From positions 1 through 43,154 of the forward strand of contig JACBYF010000013.1 of NCBI GenBank assembly GCA_013415235.1: a stretch of 43,154 bases of DNA. The letters run 5' to 3'. Positions 1 to 8,316 of the stretch are shown here, one piece after another. The notes beneath the pieces were generated by a model. That model had not been told where the DNA came from. It worked only from the letters and a program-made list of their open reading frames with translations, and ran no database searches. The first letter of the stretch is position 1. Each line of letters starts with the position of its first letter. Origin of the DNA: Gemelliphila palaticanis (GTDB lineage Bacteria; Bacillota; Bacilli; Staphylococcales; Gemellaceae). The position numbers and the translations under genes were made by a program.

Positions 1-344
1 TTCATGATATACGATACGCTGTAAAAAGTAGAAATGTACTTGAATTAAATAGGTTAATAGATGCATCTACTGATGGTTTAGCTGATAGTGTTAAGGTGGC
101 TATTAATACTATGAGAAAACATAAAGATTATATGCTTAATAGTGTTAAATATGATATTTCTAATGGTTCTTTAGAAGGTATTAATAATAAAGTTAAGGTT
201 CTTAAAAGGATCTCTTATGGTTACCGTAGCTTTTATAATTTTAGATTACGTATTTTAGTTGTTTTTAGATTATTTGTCTCTAATCGTAAATTTATTGGTG
301 ATTTGGTTGATAAAAAAATAACTAAGCAGCAATTTGCCGCTTAG
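1..344 (+). pseudogene. ISL3-family transposase, C-terminal part (truncated by window edge)
   Basis: The frame is open from base 3 to the TAG at 342-344, giving about 113 residues with no start in view. The stretch NGSLEGINNKVKVLKRISYG followed by YRSFYNFRLRI is the conserved C-terminal block of DDE transposases of the ISL3 family (a Glu in the LEGINNK motif, then the RxxYGYR region). The rest of the gene lies outside the window, so whether the element is intact cannot be judged; it is entered as partial rather than proven broken. A hairpin overlaps the stop codon and a terminal repeat follows at 365-390. Confidence 0.8.
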
Positions 345-345
345 T
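321..345 (+). terminator. Hairpin over the transposase stop codon
   Basis: ACTAAGC and GCTTAGT pair (7 bp), with further GC pairs inside after one mismatch. It overlaps the stop codon and is followed by a T-rich stretch. Hairpins at the end of transposase genes are common and may end the transcript; no strong T-run is present, so the function is uncertain. Confidence 0.35.
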
Positions 346-364
346 TATTTATCTCATTTTATTT

Positions 365-390
365 CCATGCCCCGTATTTGACTTAGAGCC
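365..390. repeat. Putative right terminal inverted repeat of the ISL3-type element
   Basis: Read on the minus strand this begins GGCTCTAAGTCAAATACGGG and continues GCATGG. ISL3-family ends typically start GGCTCTTTGTCAA or similar, and the position about 20 bp after the transposase stop fits. The left end is outside the window, so pairing and the target duplication cannot be checked here. Confidence 0.6.
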
Positions 391-477
391 AGAATTTTAT
401 TTTTTTATAGTTATCTCTTAGTTGTCTAGTTTATATTTATTATCATATTAATTTTAAAAAATTAATATCAAAATAAA

Positions 478-483
478 TATAAT
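478..483 (+). promoter_or_regulatory. -10 box of the structured RNA
   Basis: A perfect TATAAT lies 7 bp before base 491, where the outer stem of the structured RNA begins. No convincing -35 element is seen in the AT-rich sequence upstream. Confidence 0.45.
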
Positions 484-489
484 TGTTTG

Positions 490-633
490 TAAATCACCTC
501 TTCTAAGGCTTTTTTATTATAATATACACAGACCTTTCTTACAAGGTCTTCGCAAGTTTATAAATAAACCCTTGTAAGTAGGATCCCCTGCGTATATTTT
601 TTTAACCTTGGGGAAGTATGTCGGTGATTTTTT
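490..633 (+). ncRNA. Rod-like structured RNA, 6S-RNA-like candidate
   Basis: No protein gene lies here, but nested inverted repeats build one long rod. The stems are 491-498 with 623-630 (8 bp, AAATCACC/GGTGATTT), 500-503 with 613-616, 504-508 with 606-610, 522-531 with 588-597 (9 of 10 pairs), 538-546 with 570-578 (9 bp, CTTACAAGG/CCTTGTAAG), and an apical hairpin 556-569. An asymmetric A/T-rich internal bubble separates the outer and inner stems (about 509-521 against 598-605). A TATAAT ends 7 bp before the first stem, and a T-run follows the last. Closing stem, central bubble and long inner stem are the outline of 6S RNA, though about 145 nt is shorter than usual Firmicutes 6S RNAs. The strand is chosen from the -10 box and T-run. 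The RNA assignment is fairly well supported; the family is a guess. Confidence 0.5.
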
Positions 634-791
634 ATATAAATTCAAAAATATCATTGCGTATTGTTAATTATTTGTTTTGTTATGGAGACAATTTGGAGAC
701 ACTTTATATTATTTTTTATTATTTTAAAACCATATATAATATTGTAAAAGGTTATAAAATAGGCTTTTTTAAGTTACATTATTTTAGTATT
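634..791. other. Intergenic stretch after guaA, little seen
   Basis: This AT-rich spacer follows the guaA stop (minus strand). It holds two close copies of TGGAGACA at 682-689 and 694-701, and no convincing gene. No strong terminator for guaA could be identified; an AACC/GGTT inverted repeat around 728-753 is weak. Confidence 0.4.
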
Positions 792-2324
792 TTATTCCCA
801 TTCTATCGTCGCTGGGGGCTTAGATGTTATGTCGTAGACTACACGGTTTACGTGTGCTACTTCGTTTACGATACGTGCTGATATTTCTTCTAACACTTCA
901 AATGGTAAGTGTGCCCAGCTTGCTGTCATTCCATCTATACTTGTTACGGCACGAACTACTACTGTATAGTCGTACGTACGTACATCTCCCATAACTCCTA
1001 CTGAACGAATGTCTGGTAAAGCTGTAAAGTATTGCCATACTTCGCTTTCTAATCCACGTTTAGCTATAACGTCACGTAATATAAAATCACTATCTCTTAC
1101 TATTTGTAATTTTTCTTCTGTAACTTCTCCAAGAACTCGAATTCCTAATCCTGGTCCTGGGAATGGTTGACGCCAAACTATTTCTTTTGGTAATCCTAAA
1201 GCTTCTCCTAATGCACGAACTTCATCTTTAAATAATGTATTAAGAGGCTCGATTAATGCAAATTTCATATCTTCTGGTAATCCACCTACGTTGTGGTGAG
1301 ATTTGATTGTTTGAGCATTTTTTGTTCCTGATTCGATTACGTCTGTGTATAGAGTTCCTTGAGCTAACCAAGGTACGTCATCTAATTTTGCACATTCTTC
1401 ATCGAATACATAAACAAATTCGTTTCCTATTATTTTACGTTTTTTCTCTGGATCTGAAACACCTTTTAGTTTATTTAAGAATCTTTCTCTTGCATCTACT
1501 TTTATTAGGTTGATATCCATTTTTTCACCGAAAGTTTCCATAACACCTTCAGCTTCACCTTTACGTAATAATCCATGATCAACGAACATACAAATTAATT
1601 GATCTCCAATAGCTTTATGTAATAGAGCTGCTACTACTGATGAGTCAACTCCTCCTGATAAAGCACAAAGAACTTTGTCTGTTCCTACTTGTTTACGTAT
1701 TTTTTCAATATGCTCGTCTATAAAACTTTGCATTGTCCATTCTTCTTTACATCCACATACATTACGTACAAAGTTTTTAATTAGCTCATATCCGAATTCT
1801 GAATGACGTACTTCTGGGTGGAATTGGAAGCAATAGAAATTACGTTCTACGTTTTGTGCTGCAGCTATTGGGCAGTTATCACTAGTAGCTACCGCTTCAA
1901 AACCTTCTCCTAAAGCAACAACTTTATCAGAGTGGCTCATTAAAACATTTTGAGTTGCAGGTGTATTTTTAAATAACACTGCATTTTCTGTTACTGTTAT
2001 AGGATGTTGCCCATATTCTCTACTTGTCGCAGATTCTACTTTACCACCTAATTTATGTTGCATAAGTTGCATTCCGTAACAAATACCTAATACTGGTATT
2101 CCTAAATTAAACAACTCATCATCTACTGTCATAGAGTTTTCTTCATAAACAGAGTTTGGTCCTCCTGATAAAATGATTCCTTTTGGATTCATTTTTTTTA
2201 TTTCTTCGATAGTTATATCGTTATCATGTAATTCAGAATAAACTCCTAATTCTCTTACACGTCTAGTAATAAGTTGATTGTACTGACTTCCGAAATCAAG
2301 CACTAAAATAAATTCACGACTCAC
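792..2324 (-). CDS. guaA: GMP synthase (glutamine-hydrolysing)
   Basis: GuaA converts XMP to GMP in the cytoplasm, using ATP and ammonia released from glutamine; it is the last step of guanine nucleotide synthesis. The 510 residues match the usual length. An N-terminal class I glutamine amidotransferase domain (about 1-190) has the nucleophile Cys82 in GICYGMQ and the His169/Glu171 pair in FHPEV. It is followed by an ATP pyrophosphatase domain with the PP-loop SGGVDSS (about 223-229) and the C-terminal dimerisation domain ending TIEWE. The start is a GTG with a good ribosome site (TAGGAGG) 6 bases before it. It is transcribed alone, after the ileS-side terminator. Confidence 0.97.
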   Translation of the reverse strand: MSREFILVLDFGSQYNQLITRRVRELGVYSELHDNDITIEEIKKMNPKGIILSGGPNSVYEENSMTVDDELFNLGIPVLGICYGMQLMQHKLGGKVESATSREYGQHPITVTENAVLFKNTPATQNVLMSHSDKVVALGEGFEAVATSDNCPIAAAQNVERNFYCFQFHPEVRHSEFGYELIKNFVRNVCGCKEEWTMQSFIDEHIEKIRKQVGTDKVLCALSGGVDSSVVAALLHKAIGDQLICMFVDHGLLRKGEAEGVMETFGEKMDINLIKVDARERFLNKLKGVSDPEKKRKIIGNEFVYVFDEECAKLDDVPWLAQGTLYTDVIESGTKNAQTIKSHHNVGGLPEDMKFALIEPLNTLFKDEVRALGEALGLPKEIVWRQPFPGPGLGIRVLGEVTEEKLQIVRDSDFILRDVIAKRGLESEVWQYFTALPDIRSVGVMGDVRTYDYTVVVRAVTSIDGMTASWAHLPFEVLEEISARIVNEVAHVNRVVYDITSKPPATIEWE

Positions 2325-2367
2325 GTTTTGCCTCCTAATGTAAAATTTCTAAAATTTAATATTATAT

Positions 2368-2376
2368 ATTATATCA
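2368..2376 (-). promoter_or_regulatory. Extended -10 promoter for guaA
   Basis: On the minus strand TGATATAAT is an extended -10 (TGn before TATAAT), 44 bases before the GTG start. A clear -35 is missing, which extended -10 promoters tolerate. No purine riboswitch fold was found in the short leader. Confidence 0.4.
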
Positions 2377-2436
2377 ATTATATTCAAATAAGTAAATTAC
2401 AATATATAAATTAAGTGTTTTCTAAAAAATAAAAAT

Positions 2437-2479
2437 AGAGTGAATTTATGAATTAAAATATATATTCAAAATTCACTCT
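2437..2479 (-). terminator. Rho-independent terminator between ileS and guaA
   Basis: AGAGTGAATTT (2437-2447) pairs with AAATTCACTCT (2469-2479), 11 bp, with TGAA/TTCA pairs inside. On the minus strand it is followed by a T-rich tract (2420-2436). It ends transcription arriving from ileS or from the short region in between. Confidence 0.7.
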
Positions 2480-2624
2480 AAATACTTATGTTTTTTATTA
2501 AATAAGGAGAGCTCCATCCTTTTGATAGAGCGTTTAGAAAAAATTATTTACTATTTATAATTATATTATAAATATTCTTCCTTAATTTTACTTAATATAT
2601 CAAATTAAATTTGATAAAAATAAA
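2480..2624 (-). other. Gap between ileS and its terminator, with a stable hairpin
   Basis: On the minus strand, GCTCTATC and GATGGAGC pair (8 bp, one G-U) around an AAAAG loop at about 2511-2531. A TATAAT lies upstream and the terminator at 2437-2479 lies downstream. It could be just the ileS 3' UTR or a short independent RNA; nothing codes for a recognisable protein. Confidence 0.35.
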
Positions 2625-5357
2625 TTATTTTTTCACTACTCCTTGACAACGTGGGCAAAGTAAATCTTCGTCTACTTCATCTACTATCGTCCAGCATCTT
2701 TCACATTTGTGACCTTCTGCTTTTGTTACCGAAATTGTTGAGTAATCATATTCTTTACCATTATTTTCTTTCACCGTAACTTTACTTACTATGAATAATT
2801 GGTGTAGATTATCTACAGTATTTAATAGCTCAACTACTTCTTTATCATTGCTATAAATTTCAACAGCAGCTTCTAAAGATTTTCCTATTACTTTTTCATT
2901 ACGGCTTTCTTCTAAAGCTTTAAGAACATCATCACGAACTTCTAATAGTTTATCCCATTTTGCTTCTAATTCTTTATCATCAATTAAGTTTACAGTTGGG
3001 AAGTCTGTTAGGTGAACTGATTCTTCATTGTCATAAGGCATGTTGTCATAAACTTCTTCTGCTGTAAATGATAAAATTGGTGCTATTAATCTTACAGATT
3101 TACTTAAAATTGTGTAAAGAACTGTAAGCATACTTCTTCTAATGTGTGATTCTTCTGATTCGATATATAAGATATCTTTTCCAAAATCTAAGTAGAATGC
3201 TGATAATTCAACGTTAAAGAAGTTAATTAACTCATTCATAACGTTATTAAATTGATAATTTTCATAGCTTTTTAACATTTTAGCTACTACTTGTTCAAAT
3301 TTAATTAACATATATTTATCAAGTTCTGTTAATTCTTCGTATGCTAATAGGTCTTTTCTATTATCAAAACTTCCGTTAAATAAGTTTCCTAATAAGAAAC
3401 GATAAGTATTTCTTAATTTTCTATAAGTTTCTGAAACTTGTTTTAAAATATCATTAGAAATTCTAACGTCTTGTGTATAATCAACACTTGCTGTCCATAA
3501 ACGGATAATTTCTGCTCCTAGTTGTTTTCCAACATCATTTGGAGAAATAACGTTTCCTAGAGATTTACTCATTTTATGTCCGTTACCGTCCATTACAAAT
3601 CCTGCAGATACTAATTCTCTATAAGGTGCTTCTCCAGAAATAGCAACTGAGTTAATTAATGATGAGTTGAACCATCCACGATACTGGTCACTTCCCTCTA
3701 AGTATAAGTCTGCTGGATAAGTAAGATCTTCACGTAATGTACAGCATCCTTGGTGAGAAGTTCCTGAATCAAACCAAACGTCCATTATATCCATTTCTTT
3801 TGTAAATACTCCATTTGGACTATCTGGATGTGTATATCCTTCTGGTAATAATTCTTTAGCTTCTTTGTTAAACCAAGCATTTGAACCTTCTACTTCAAAG
3901 ATTTTTGCTACGTGTTCAATTAATTCGCTATCTAAAATTGGTTCTCCATTTTCTGCATAAAATACTGGAATTGGTACTCCCCATACACGTTGTCTACTGA
4001 TTACCCAATCTCCACGATCACGAATCATATTATAAAGACGTGGTTTCCCCCACTCGCTATAGAATTTAGTTCTATCTACTGCATCTAATAAATCTTGACG
4101 GAAAGCGTCTACTGAACAGAACCATTGTGGTGTTGATCTAAAGATGATTGGCTTTTTCGTACGCCAGTCGTGTGGATATGAGTGACTGATGTTTTCTTGT
4201 TTTAATAATGCTCCTTTTTCTTCTAAATGAGCAATAATATCTTTATTTGCATCAAATACGAACTTACCAGCAAATTGTCCTGCTTCTGCTGTAAGAACTC
4301 CTTGATTATCTACAGGTGATACTACTCCTAATTTATATTGAAGGTGTCCTACTAAGTAGTCATCAACCCCGTGTCCTGGCGCTGTATGAACAAGTCCTGT
4401 CCCTGCATCTAGTGTAACGTGATCTCCTAAAATTACTGTTGAAGTTCTGTCCAAGAATGGATGTTGACATAATAGGTACTCTAAGTCTGATCCTTTAACT
4501 TCGTTAACTACTTTGTAATCTTCCCAAGCAAATTCTACGACTAATTTTTCTACTAAGTCTTTTGCTAATAAATATTTTTCTCCGTTATGTTCTAATACTT
4601 GATAAACGAAATCTTTATTAACTGCGATACCTAAGTTTGCTGGCAATGTCCAAGGTGTAGTTGTCCAAATTACAAATTTAGTTCCTTTTTCTAAAAGTTC
4701 TGTATCGCTAACTAACTCAAAACTAACATAAATTGATGGAGAAGTATGATCACGATATTCGATTTCTGCTTCTGCTAGTGCTGATTCTGAAGATGGTGAC
4801 CAATAGATAGGTTTTAGCCCTTTATAAATATATCCTTTGCTTACCATAGTTTTAAACACTCTGATTTGCTCTGCTTCAAAACGTGGATCTAAAGTGATAT
4901 AAGGATTTTCCCAATCTCCAATAACTCCTAGTTTTTTAAAGTCTGCACGTTGTTTGTCGATTTGTTTTAAAGCATAGTCTTTACATTTATTTCTAAATTT
5001 ATTAGCCGGCATAGACTTTCTATCAACACCGTTATTAACTAAAACTTGTTCAATCGGTAATCCGTGAGTATCCCAACCAGGAACAAAATTAGATAGGTAC
5101 CCATTCATATTTTTATACTTAACTATAAAATCTTTTAAAATTTTATTTAAAGCATGTCCAATATGAATATTCCCATTAGCATAAGGAGGCCCATCATGTA
5201 GTACATAAGTAGGTTTTCCTTCATTCTTTTTAAGAACTTTTCTGTATAAATCCATTTCTTCCCAGCGTTTTAAAAATTCTGGTTCTTTGTTTGGTAAATT
5301 CCCTCGCATTGGGAAATCTGTTTTTGGCATTAGTAATGTATCTTTTAATTCTACCAT
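2625..5357 (-). CDS. ileS: Isoleucyl-tRNA synthetase
   Basis: IleS charges tRNA-Ile with isoleucine in the cytoplasm and edits mischarged valine. The 910 residues have the class I signatures: HIGH in NIHIGHALN near residue 66, KMSKS in [10 protein letters not shown] near 597, the editing domain with the [12 protein letters not shown] motif near 325, and a C-terminal zinc finger with two CxxC pairs (CERC and CPRC). The bacterial-type zinc finger and length match Gram-positive housekeeping IleS, not the mupirocin-resistant type. The start ATG has AAGGAG about 8 bases before it. The gene is preceded by its own T-box leader. Confidence 0.97.
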   Translation of the reverse strand: MVELKDTLLMPKTDFPMRGNLPNKEPEFLKRWEEMDLYRKVLKKNEGKPTYVLHDGPPYANGNIHIGHALNKILKDFIVKYKNMNGYLSNFVPGWDTHGLPIEQVLVNNGVDRKSMPANKFRNKCKDYALKQIDKQRADFKKLGVIGDWENPYITLDPRFEAEQIRVFKTMVSKGYIYKGLKPIYWSPSSESALAEAEIEYRDHTSPSIYVSFELVSDTELLEKGTKFVIWTTTPWTLPANLGIAVNKDFVYQVLEHNGEKYLLAKDLVEKLVVEFAWEDYKVVNEVKGSDLEYLLCQHPFLDRTSTVILGDHVTLDAGTGLVHTAPGHGVDDYLVGHLQYKLGVVSPVDNQGVLTAEAGQFAGKFVFDANKDIIAHLEEKGALLKQENISHSYPHDWRTKKPIIFRSTPQWFCSVDAFRQDLLDAVDRTKFYSEWGKPRLYNMIRDRGDWVISRQRVWGVPIPVFYAENGEPILDSELIEHVAKIFEVEGSNAWFNKEAKELLPEGYTHPDSPNGVFTKEMDIMDVWFDSGTSHQGCCTLREDLTYPADLYLEGSDQYRGWFNSSLINSVAISGEAPYRELVSAGFVMDGNGHKMSKSLGNVISPNDVGKQLGAEIIRLWTASVDYTQDVRISNDILKQVSETYRKLRNTYRFLLGNLFNGSFDNRKDLLAYEELTELDKYMLIKFEQVVAKMLKSYENYQFNNVMNELINFFNVELSAFYLDFGKDILYIESEESHIRRSMLTVLYTILSKSVRLIAPILSFTAEEVYDNMPYDNEESVHLTDFPTVNLIDDKELEAKWDKLLEVRDDVLKALEESRNEKVIGKSLEAAVEIYSNDKEVVELLNTVDNLHQLFIVSKVTVKENNGKEYDYSTISVTKAEGHKCERCWTIVDEVDEDLLCPRCQGVVKK

Positions 5358-5371
5358 TTTATACTCCTTTC

Positions 5372-5568
5372 AAAATAAAAAACTCTTAAAATAAGTTAGA
5401 GGGCGAATTACTCCACGGTACCACCTCTTTTAACTCATTTTAAGAGCGCTCATTGTCAATATTAGTTATTATAAATAAAGTGATAATTTTTAAATAATTT
5501 TGAAACTTTTCACCAACCAGCTTCTCTCTAAAAAAATCAGTTTAAAAATCTTGTCTTTATCAAAATGT
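5372..5568 (-). promoter_or_regulatory. T-box leader of ileS (isoleucine tRNA-sensing)
   Basis: On the minus strand the leader carries the T-box core GAGGTGGTACCGTGG (about 5411-5425), the site that pairs with the acceptor end of uncharged tRNA. Upstream are stem I hallmarks AGAGAGAAG and GGTTGGTGAAAAG, and a plausible specifier ATC (isoleucine) followed by a purine, in AAAATTATCAC. A terminator is formed by CTCTTAAAATGAGTTA pairing with TAACTTATTTTAAGAG, then TTTTTTATTTT, just before the ribosome site. When tRNA-Ile is uncharged the antiterminator forms and ileS is expressed; this is the known mechanism of the class. Confidence 0.93.
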
Positions 5569-5574
5569 ATTTAA

Positions 5575-5603
5575 ATTATATTATATTTTCTAAAAATTTT
5601 CAA
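5575..5603 (-). promoter_or_regulatory. Promoter of the ileS T-box transcript
   Basis: On the minus strand TTGAAA (5598-5603), a 17-bp spacer and TATAAT (5575-5580) form a near-consensus sigma-A promoter, with a start expected near 5568. Confidence 0.75.
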
Positions 5604-5680
5604 GTTATTATAGAAAATTTATAAAATAAATTGAAATACTGATTTTATAGAAACAATATTATATAAATTTTAATATAGTA

Positions 5681-5884
5681 TTAGTTTGTTAATTTAGAAA
5701 TAATATAATCAAAATCTTCGTTTAGTAAATGCACACTATCTTTTCTCATAAATTCTTCATATACACTATCTAGTATTTCTTCATTATCTATTGATTTTTC
5801 AATACTAATAAGTGCTTTTACAAAATTTTCGTAGTCATTTTCGATAATGTTATTTATTATTGTCTTTGTTTCTTTAAAGTTCAA
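5681..5884 (-). CDS. Small acidic protein of unknown function, at the divIVA position
   Basis: A 67-residue acidic, probably helical protein beginning MNFKETKTIINNIIENDYEN. No family was recognised and there is no signal peptide or membrane segment. The start is a TTG, supported by a strong AGGAGG five bases upstream; no early ATG competes. It follows ylmH by 32 bp and is probably the last gene of the sepF-ylmG-ylmH unit. In many Firmicutes this position, between ylmH and ileS, is held by the division protein DivIVA, but the residues do not resemble DivIVA. Confidence 0.6.
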   Translation of the reverse strand: MNFKETKTIINNIIENDYENFVKALISIEKSIDNEEILDSVYEEFMRKDSVHLLNEDFDYIISKLTN

Positions 5885-5916
5885 ATTTACCTCCTATTAA
5901 TAAAAATTACTGCAGA

Positions 5917-6687
5917 TTAGACTAGCTTATCTACAGTAATTCTATATTTCATTGATTTTTTGTTTTGAACACTATTTTTTATAGTGTATCTTCCATATTT
6001 TCTTATAGATATTAGATCATCTATATTACAGTTTTTTTCTCCATTAGTTATAATTGTATGGTTTAACTTTATAAATTCTTTTTGTAGCATTTCTTTTACT
6101 TTACTTCGAGATTTATTAGTTATTTTTGACACTATACTATCTATCCTATGAGATGAAGAAACAATTTCTAATTTTTCGTATTGTTTTTCTAAATGTATGA
6201 TATCTAAATTTTCTATTATTTCAAAACTTAGCACTGCTTTGCCTATTCTAGAGAAGTTCATAATTATATAGTCTGCTACAATCTGATCAACAAATATATA
6301 AATGTCATCTTCTTTTACTACAATATCACCTATACGATTATAATTAACTCCTATGTTATGAATTGCTCCTAAAACATCTTTATGTTTAACATTTTGAAAT
6401 TTGCTATTAAATTTAGCCGTTAAACAAACTATATCGTAACTAATATCATAATAGTCATTAAAAATTAATTTAGCCCGGCATCTCTCTGCATCAGAGCTAC
6501 CTCCAAAAAATGTAAGTTCAACAGCTATTTTATTATAATCTATTAATTTTTTTAACACTTGTTGTTCAACTTGTGTTAAAAAAGGAGTTAATTCATTTTT
6601 TGTACTATTTAGGTTAATAGTTTGTAACAAGTCTTTTGCTATTAATTGTTCTTCGTTATTAAAAATATTACTATTTAGTTTTTTCAT
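5917..6687 (-). CDS. ylmH: YlmH-like RNA-binding protein with S4 domain
   Basis: A 256-residue protein with an S4 RNA-binding domain near the C-terminus (about 185-245: the stretch HRIDSIVSKITNKSRSKV and on to HTIITNGEKNCNIDDLISI). The N-terminal part carries the YlmH signature GGSSDAERCRAKLIF near 63-77. In Bacillus and relatives ylmH lies in the ylm/div cluster, and the protein has been linked to ribosome quality control by binding stalled 50S subunits. Here it directly follows ylmG (3 bp) and sepF, as expected. Confidence 0.88.
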   Translation of the reverse strand: MKKLNSNIFNNEEQLIAKDLLQTINLNSTKNELTPFLTQVEQQVLKKLIDYNKIAVELTFFGGSSDAERCRAKLIFNDYYDISYDIVCLTAKFNSKFQNVKHKDVLGAIHNIGVNYNRIGDIVVKEDDIYIFVDQIVADYIIMNFSRIGKAVLSFEIIENLDIIHLEKQYEKLEIVSSSHRIDSIVSKITNKSRSKVKEMLQKEFIKLNHTIITNGEKNCNIDDLISIRKYGRYTIKNSVQNKKSMKYRITVDKLV

Positions 6688-6690
6688 AGT

Positions 6691-6975
6691 TTAAAAAACA
6701 GAAACTCCAAATATTAATGAATATATTAACCTTTCTATAAAGCCTAATGCAAGTATTGCAAGTATCGGAGAAAAGTCTATCATTGCCATTGGTGGTAAAA
6801 TTTTTCTAAATAATTTTAAATAAGGTTCACAAATATCTTGTAAAAATTTTATAACAAACGTATCTCTTGTGCTAGGAAACCAACTAGAGAATATATATAC
6901 TATAAGAGATAATTCGTAAAATCTAAAAATATAACTAATTACTTTATATAACCAAATATAAAATGTACTATCCAA
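6691..6975 (-). CDS. ylmG: YggT-family membrane protein YlmG
   Basis: A 94-residue protein with two hydrophobic segments (about 8-30 and 63-90) around a loop with DICEPYLKLFRKILPP, the YggT signature of the form P-x-L-x-x-F-R-x-x-(I/L)-P-P. YggT proteins lie in the membrane and are tied to division-site or envelope organisation; the exact role is unclear. The start is TTG, one base after the sepF stop, which suggests translational coupling. Confidence 0.85.
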   Translation of the reverse strand: MDSTFYIWLYKVISYIFRFYELSLIVYIFSSWFPSTRDTFVIKFLQDICEPYLKLFRKILPPMAMIDFSPILAILALGFIERLIYSLIFGVSVF

Positions 6976-6976
6976 A

Positions 6977-7402
6977 TTAATACTCTCCTTCCGAGAATTC
7001 TCCAGCTACTTCTACACCTTTTGGTACACATAGATAAATTTCATCACCTATAGTTTTTAGTTTTGCATCAATAGCATATATCCCACCAGATATAAAATCT
7101 AGTAGTCTATCTGACGTTTGTAAATCTAATTTATTCAAATTTAAAATAACTACTTTATTAGCTTTAATATCATCTATAATATCTTTGCTATCAGCAAAAA
7201 CAAGAGGTTCTAAAAGTATTACATCCCCTTTTTTAGATTTAATATCTGTTAAATTAACTTTTTTTTGAGAATTTGTTACTTTTGTTTCTCGTTGAGAATA
7301 ATTTTGTTCATCTTTAGTTTCAGGTCTACTAACTCTCTCTTCTTCAAATATTTCATCTTCTTCACTTGAAAACATATTATTAAACTTTTTTAACATACTC
7401 AT
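6977..7402 (-). CDS. sepF: Cell division protein SepF
   Basis: SepF is a cytoplasmic protein that bundles and tethers FtsZ at the division site. The 141 residues have a short N-terminal helix (MLKKFNNMFSS, membrane targeting), a charged linker, and the SepF core from about 55 to 135: VILLEPLVFADSKDIIDDIK, VVILNLNKLD, RLLDFISGGIYAIDAKL and IGDEIYLCVPKGVEV. It heads the sepF-ylmG-ylmH operon. The linker is rich in Glu, Lys and Gln, as in relatives. Confidence 0.93.
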   Translation of the reverse strand: MSMLKKFNNMFSSEEDEIFEEERVSRPETKDEQNYSQRETKVTNSQKKVNLTDIKSKKGDVILLEPLVFADSKDIIDDIKANKVVILNLNKLDLQTSDRLLDFISGGIYAIDAKLKTIGDEIYLCVPKGVEVAGEFSEGEY

Positions 7403-7433
7403 ATCTGCACCTCTAACTTTATTCTATCAAAAT

Positions 7434-7442
7434 ATTATAACA
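7434..7442 (-). promoter_or_regulatory. Extended -10 promoter for sepF
   Basis: On the minus strand TGTTATAAT is an extended -10 element about 32 bases before the sepF start. No good -35 is seen. Confidence 0.4.
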
Positions 7443-7539
7443 TATATAATATATAAACTCTAGTATATTCAATTTTATTTTGTTTATATAATACAATAAT
7501 AATTATTTTTATAAATTTCTGCAAATATAATACTTTTAT

Positions 7540-7548
7540 TGGTATAAT
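7540..7548 (+). promoter_or_regulatory. Extended -10 promoter for cutC
   Basis: TTGGTATAAT contains TGG before a perfect TATAAT (7543-7548), 30 bases before the cutC start. The sequence 17-18 bp upstream (CTGCAA) is only a partial -35. Confidence 0.5.
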
Positions 7549-7578
7549 TAAATTAATATAAAATAAGGAGGTAAAAAT

Positions 7579-8253
7579 ATGGCTAAATTAGAAGTAATTG
7601 CTACTAATAAAGATGATATTTTAAAAATTGATTTTTCTAAAGCTAGTAGAATTGAACTTGTAGAAGAGTTAGAAAAAGGTGGATTAACTCCAAATCTAGA
7701 TTTAATTAAGTTTGCAAAGGAAAATAGTGATTTACCTATCCGAATTATGATTAGACCTCATGATAAAAGTTTTAATTATGACAATGAAGATATTGAACAG
7801 ATGAAACGAGATATTGATAATGTTAAAAATATTGGCTGCGAGGGTGTAGTGTTTGGTGTTCTTAACGAAGATAATGAGTTGAATTTTGAAGCAATGCAAC
7901 AATTAGTAAAAATAGCTAAACCGATGAAAATAACATTTCATAGGGCTATAGATGACATACCTACTAATAAATTAGAAGAAACTTTACTAAAATTAGAAAG
8001 TTTAAAAATAGATACTATTTTAACTTCTTTAGGTCATATAGAAGAAGAAAAAGATAAAAGATTTAATATTTTAAAAAATAGTCAAATAGAAGTTATGTAT
8101 GGTTCAGGTGTTTCTGTAAAAAATATAGATATAATAAAAGAAAAATTCCCGCTTGAATTTTATCATGTAGGGTCTTCAGCTAGAAAAAATAATTGTTTAA
8201 AAGAAGACATAGTTGTAGAAAAAATAGATGATATTGTAGATAAAATTAGTTAA
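7579..8253 (+). CDS. cutC: CutC family protein
   Basis: A 224-residue single-domain TIM-barrel protein of the CutC family, once called copper homeostasis protein; its biochemical role remains unsettled. Family signatures are RIELVEELEKGGLTPN (about 25-40), IRIMIRPHDKSFNYDNEDIE with M-x-x-DI (53-75), CEGVVFGVL (about 88-96), ITFHRAIDD (118-126) and HVGSSAR near the C-terminus. It has a strong AAGGAGG ribosome site and stands alone, convergent with the proline reductase operon and divergent from sepF. Confidence 0.88.
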   Translation: MAKLEVIATNKDDILKIDFSKASRIELVEELEKGGLTPNLDLIKFAKENSDLPIRIMIRPHDKSFNYDNEDIEQMKRDIDNVKNIGCEGVVFGVLNEDNELNFEAMQQLVKIAKPMKITFHRAIDDIPTNKLEETLLKLESLKIDTILTSLGHIEEEKDKRFNILKNSQIEVMYGSGVSVKNIDIIKEKFPLEFYHVGSSARKNNCLKEDIVVEKIDDIVDKIS

Positions 8254-8273
8254 AAAAATAAATTTATAAAATA

Positions 8274-8311
8274 AAAAAATCTAAGCGATAATACTATCAC
8301 TTAGATTTTTT
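8274..8311. terminator. Bidirectional terminator between cutC and the prd operon
   Basis: AAAAAATCTAAG (8274-8285) pairs with CTTAGATTTTTT (8300-8311), with GATA/TATC inside. T-runs exist on both strands, so it can end cutC (+) and the prd operon (-). Confidence 0.85.
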
Positions 8312-8316
8312 ATTAA

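Noticed and set aside
621..633. Resemblance of GTCGGTGATTTTTT to the end of a tracrRNA
   Set aside because: There is no adjoining CACCGA half, no CRISPR array and no cas gene in the window; the stem is explained by pairing with 491-498.
618..881. An 87-residue open frame on the plus strand after the structured RNA
   Set aside because: It overlaps the guaA C-terminal region on the opposite strand, has an odd hydrophobic composition and no good ribosome site.
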